Source of the DNA: an uncultured Collinsella sp.
Lineage (GTDB): Bacteria > Actinomycetota > Coriobacteriia > Coriobacteriales > Coriobacteriaceae
Length of the DNA: 21,930 bases
Reading direction: 5' to 3'
Assembly: GCA_900542325.1 (NCBI GenBank)
Contig: UQMY01000037.1
Span: 1-21,930, forward strand
Of this stretch, positions 20,393 through 21,930 are shown piece after piece. The notes beneath the pieces were generated by a model. It was not told where the DNA came from. It was given only the letters and a program-made list of their open reading frames with translations, and searched no databases. The position numbers and the translations under genes were made by a program. Numbering within the stretch: position 1 is the stretch's first letter; each line of letters starts with the position of its first letter.

Positions 20393-20950
20393 CTAGCGGC
20401 CCAGCATCCTAAAGAACCGCTCCTCGAGCGCGGGATCGGTCTCAAAGACGCCGCGGCGAGCGAGCGTCACGGTCTTGGTGCCAGGCTTTTGCACGCCGCG
20501 CATGGTCATGCACATATGCTCAGCTTCCATGAGCACAATCGCTCCCTGGGGAGCGAGATAATCCATGAGGGCATCGGCAACCTGCGCGCACAGCTGCTCC
20601 TGCAGCTGCAGACGGCGGGCGTAGACCTCAACCGTGCGAGCAAGCTTAGAAAGCCCAGCCACGCGACCGTTAGGGATATAGCCGATCGCAGCCTTGCCAT
20701 AAAACGGCAGCAGATGGTGCTCGCACAGCGAGTAAAACGTGATGTCGCGCTCGATAACCAAATCGTTCGAAGCGACGGCAAAAGTTTTGGACAGATGCTC
20801 CTCGGCACTCTGGTCCATACCGCCGGCAATCTCGCCATACATACGGGCAACGCGCGCCGGGGTCTCCAGCAGGCCCTCACGAGTTGGGTCCTCGCCTATG
20901 CCCTCAAGCAACAGCTTAATGGCGGCCTCGACTTTTTCCTGATCGACCAT
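20393..20950 (-). CDS. folE: GTP cyclohydrolase I
   Basis: The 185-residue enzyme converts GTP to dihydroneopterin triphosphate, the first step of pterin and folate synthesis. The zinc ligands are present: Cys76 and His79 in YSLCEHHLLPF and Cys147 in EHMCMTMRGVQKPG. The typical GLSKLARTVEVYARRLQ..QEQL helix and the N-terminal EDPTREGLLETPARVARMY signature are complete. Length fits the type IA family. The ATG follows GAGGCCCAG. It is the first gene of folE-HD-folB; 66 bp separate it from the nrdG stop, with a possible -10 (TACCAT on minus) but no good -35. Confidence 0.97.
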   Translation of the reverse strand: MVDQEKVEAAIKLLLEGIGEDPTREGLLETPARVARMYGEIAGGMDQSAEEHLSKTFAVASNDLVIERDITFYSLCEHHLLPFYGKAAIGYIPNGRVAGLSKLARTVEVYARRLQLQEQLCAQVADALMDYLAPQGAIVLMEAEHMCMTMRGVQKPGTKTVTLARRGVFETDPALEERFFRMLGR

Positions 20951-21016
20951 CTGGGCCTCACTTTTCCGATTTCACGTTCGCGCTATGGTACCACGCCCTC
21001 CGGCATCGACCACAAG

Positions 21017-21598
21017 CTACATAGTATGGGTCGAATAGACCGGATCATCACGCCAAAGTTCAACCGCATCACAAAGCGCAACGCCCTCGCGCTCAGCACG
21101 GGCACGCGTAGCGTTCATATCGATCACACGCTGGTTGCTCGAACCCCTAAAGCGCAATGAGATATCGTACAGATCCTGAACAAACGGGCCATCCACCAAC
21201 ATATCGAGGCAGGCAAGGATACGATCCGTTGCCTCGGTATGGTGGCGACCGCCCGGCATAAGCTCCTCGAGCACGTCGCCGGTAAAACACCAAATGGTCT
21301 TTCCTGACCCCGCAGGATAAGCGGCACGAACACGCTCAACAAACTCAACGAGCCCCGCCTGATTCTCGGGCTCCATAGGCTCGCCGCCCAGAATCGTCAG
21401 GCCGTCAATAAAGGGATGATCGAGGCTCTCGATAATCTTGTCCTCGACGGCACGATCGAACGGCTCGCCCGCGGCAAAGTCCCACGCGACGGAGTTAAAG
21501 CAATTCTTGCACCCACGACGGCACCCGCTCACAAACAGAGAAGTGCGGACGCCTTCCCCATCAGCAATGTCGAAATACTTAATGTTCGCATAGTTCAT
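21017..21598 (-). CDS. nrdG: Anaerobic ribonucleotide-reductase activating protein (radical SAM)
   Basis: The 193-residue protein is the activase that generates the glycyl radical in class III ribonucleotide reductase NrdD. The radical-SAM cluster motif CRRGCKNC (Cys26, 30, 33; CX3CX2C) follows VSGC, and ILGGEPM is the SAM-binding GGE motif; both are typical of NrdG. An N-terminal IKYFDIADGEGVRTSLF strand fits the family. The ATG at 21598 is preferred because GGGAGAG lies six bases upstream; the frame's earlier start at 21754 lies in a palindromic repeat element. NrdD, its substrate, usually lies next door but is not seen. The 5' region is occupied by a repeat and hairpins rather than a gene. 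Confidence 0.95.
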   Translation of the reverse strand: MNYANIKYFDIADGEGVRTSLFVSGCRRGCKNCFNSVAWDFAAGEPFDRAVEDKIIESLDHPFIDGLTILGGEPMEPENQAGLVEFVERVRAAYPAGSGKTIWCFTGDVLEELMPGGRHHTEATDRILACLDMLVDGPFVQDLYDISLRFRGSSNQRVIDMNATRARAEREGVALCDAVELWRDDPVYSTHTM

Positions 21599-21599
21599 A

Positions 21600-21713
21600 G
21601 GTAACTCTCCCGGGAGGCCGGGACATATCATCCCGTCCTCAAACATTCTCGGCCTGCGGCCTGCGAAACTGCGGGCGGGACGATATGTCCCGGCCTCATG
21701 CAAAGGGTAACTC
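21600..21713. repeat. Palindromic element flanked by 8-bp direct repeats (MITE-like)
   Basis: The 22-bp inverted repeat GAGGCCGGGACATATCATCCC.. (21614-21635) pairs with its complement at 21676-21697 with one mismatch (A·C on plus, G·U on minus). The 40-base loop contains a GGCC-TGC-GGCC hairpin. GGTAACTC occurs at both 21600-21607 and 21706-21713, 106 bp apart, like a target-site duplication. The left copy overlaps the nrdG leader; the element's end supplies the GGGAGAG SD of nrdG. It carries no ORF of its own. It may be a non-autonomous mobile repeat or a structured leader element. Confidence 0.75.
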
Positions 21714-21755
21714 AATGAACGAAGCGAACATCGAGCATAGGGTTCTAGGTCCAAT

Positions 21756-21778
21756 AAAAACTGGGTTGCAGCTCAACC
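21756..21778 (-). terminator. Possible terminator upstream of nrdG
   Basis: On the minus strand GGTTG-AGCTG-CAACC forms a short stem followed by CAGTTTTTATT. This could end a transcript arriving from beyond the right edge, which would give nrdG its own promoter. The stem is only 5 bp, so confidence is moderate. Confidence 0.45.
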
Positions 21779-21877
21779 GTCATCGCAAGCAAAGCGTTGT
21801 TGCAAGTCAACTCATTTCCGCTAAGAACTTCGAGGAGTGAGCAGGCTGCGTGCTGCATCTCAGCTACATCAACTTGG

Positions 21878-21923
21878 CTGTCCCGTAGCGAGGCCCCGGA
21901 CCTTTACTCGCTATTTCGGACAG
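21878..21923. repeat. Imperfect inverted repeat at the right edge
   Basis: CTGTCC (21878-21883) pairs with GGACAG (21918-21923), and TAGCGAG (21886-21892) pairs with CTCGCTA (21907-21913), separated by a small internal loop. The apical loop is 14 bases. It may be another member of the intergenic hairpins seen elsewhere in the window, or the 3' structure of a gene to the right. Confidence 0.55.
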
Positions 21924-21930
21924 TCCTGGC

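Larger units (their letters stand above)
21714..21930. other. Gene-poor right edge; short ORFs of doubtful reality
   Basis: No recognisable gene lies here. On plus, an ATG at 21715 opens a 41-codon ORF ending at 21840, seven bases after GGG of AAAGGGTAACTCA. On minus, an ATG at 21858 opens a 37-codon ORF ending at 21745. The two overlap, and neither resembles a known family; both may be chance frames on a structured or repeated non-coding segment. Neither is called as a gene. Confidence 0.4.

Noticed and set aside
1..21930. CRISPR array, tRNA or rRNA genes
   Set aside because: No regularly spaced repeats, cloverleaf-like sequences or rRNA signatures were found on reading both strands.

Overview
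The window looks like chromosome from an anaerobic, GC-rich coriobacterium, most like Collinsella. This is inferred from GC-biased codon use, frequent GTG/TTG starts behind strong Shine-Dalgarno (SD) sites, an oxygen-sensitive NrdG activase, an Fe-S aldo/keto reductase and the general look of the proteins. No rRNA, tRNA, CRISPR array or complete transposase gene was recognised. The left edge carries what looks like one terminus of an IS3-family element.

Layout: 97-3200 (minus) is a polar amino-acid ABC importer (lipoprotein binding protein, a permease with an unusual secreted N-terminal domain, ATPase), with its own promoter and an internal terminator-like hairpin. 3348-6661 (minus) holds endonuclease IV, a Gfo/Idh/MocA oxidoreductase and an Fe-S aldo/keto reductase; the two gaps between them each carry a copy of an 87-bp hairpin element. 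6825-8631 (plus) has a cyclase-family hydrolase and a ketopantoate-reductase-like enzyme, followed by strong terminators. 8740-9910 (minus) has a tiny membrane protein and a secreted 3D-like protein. 10223-11649 (minus) is an O-acetylhomoserine sulfhydrylase gene (metY) behind a promoter, a 17-codon leader ORF, a hairpin and a G-free tract; a LysR regulator is divergent from it at 11807. 12809-15322 (plus) is RNase HI, a second Gfo/Idh oxidoreductase, acylphosphatase and a PerR-like regulator. 15397-17288 (minus) is a HAD phosphatase and a tightly coupled slyD-like/ureE-like pair. 17409-19273 (plus) is an M19 dipeptidase and a YgjP/DUF45 metalloprotease-like protein. 19280-20950 (minus) is a pterin/folate operon folE-HD hydrolase-folB. 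21017-21598 (minus) is nrdG. The last 330 bp hold a palindromic, direct-repeat-flanked element and further hairpins, with no convincing gene.

The proteins are mostly housekeeping families. The unusual content lies between genes. (1) Two 63-nt hairpins at 4235 and 5396 keep the same outer arms but have different inner arms, with compensatory base-pair changes; this is the signature of selection on a fold. They sit just upstream of start sites and could pair with the SD. (2) Related-looking inverted repeats occur at 15325-15393 and 21614-21697, the latter flanked by an 8-bp direct repeat like a target-site duplication. (3) The metY leader region has the architecture of a translation-coupled attenuator. 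(4) A UreE-like protein is coupled to a SlyD-like prolyl isomerase with no urease genes in view, suggesting a nickel-handling pair. All functional assignments come from reading motifs by eye; no database search was run.
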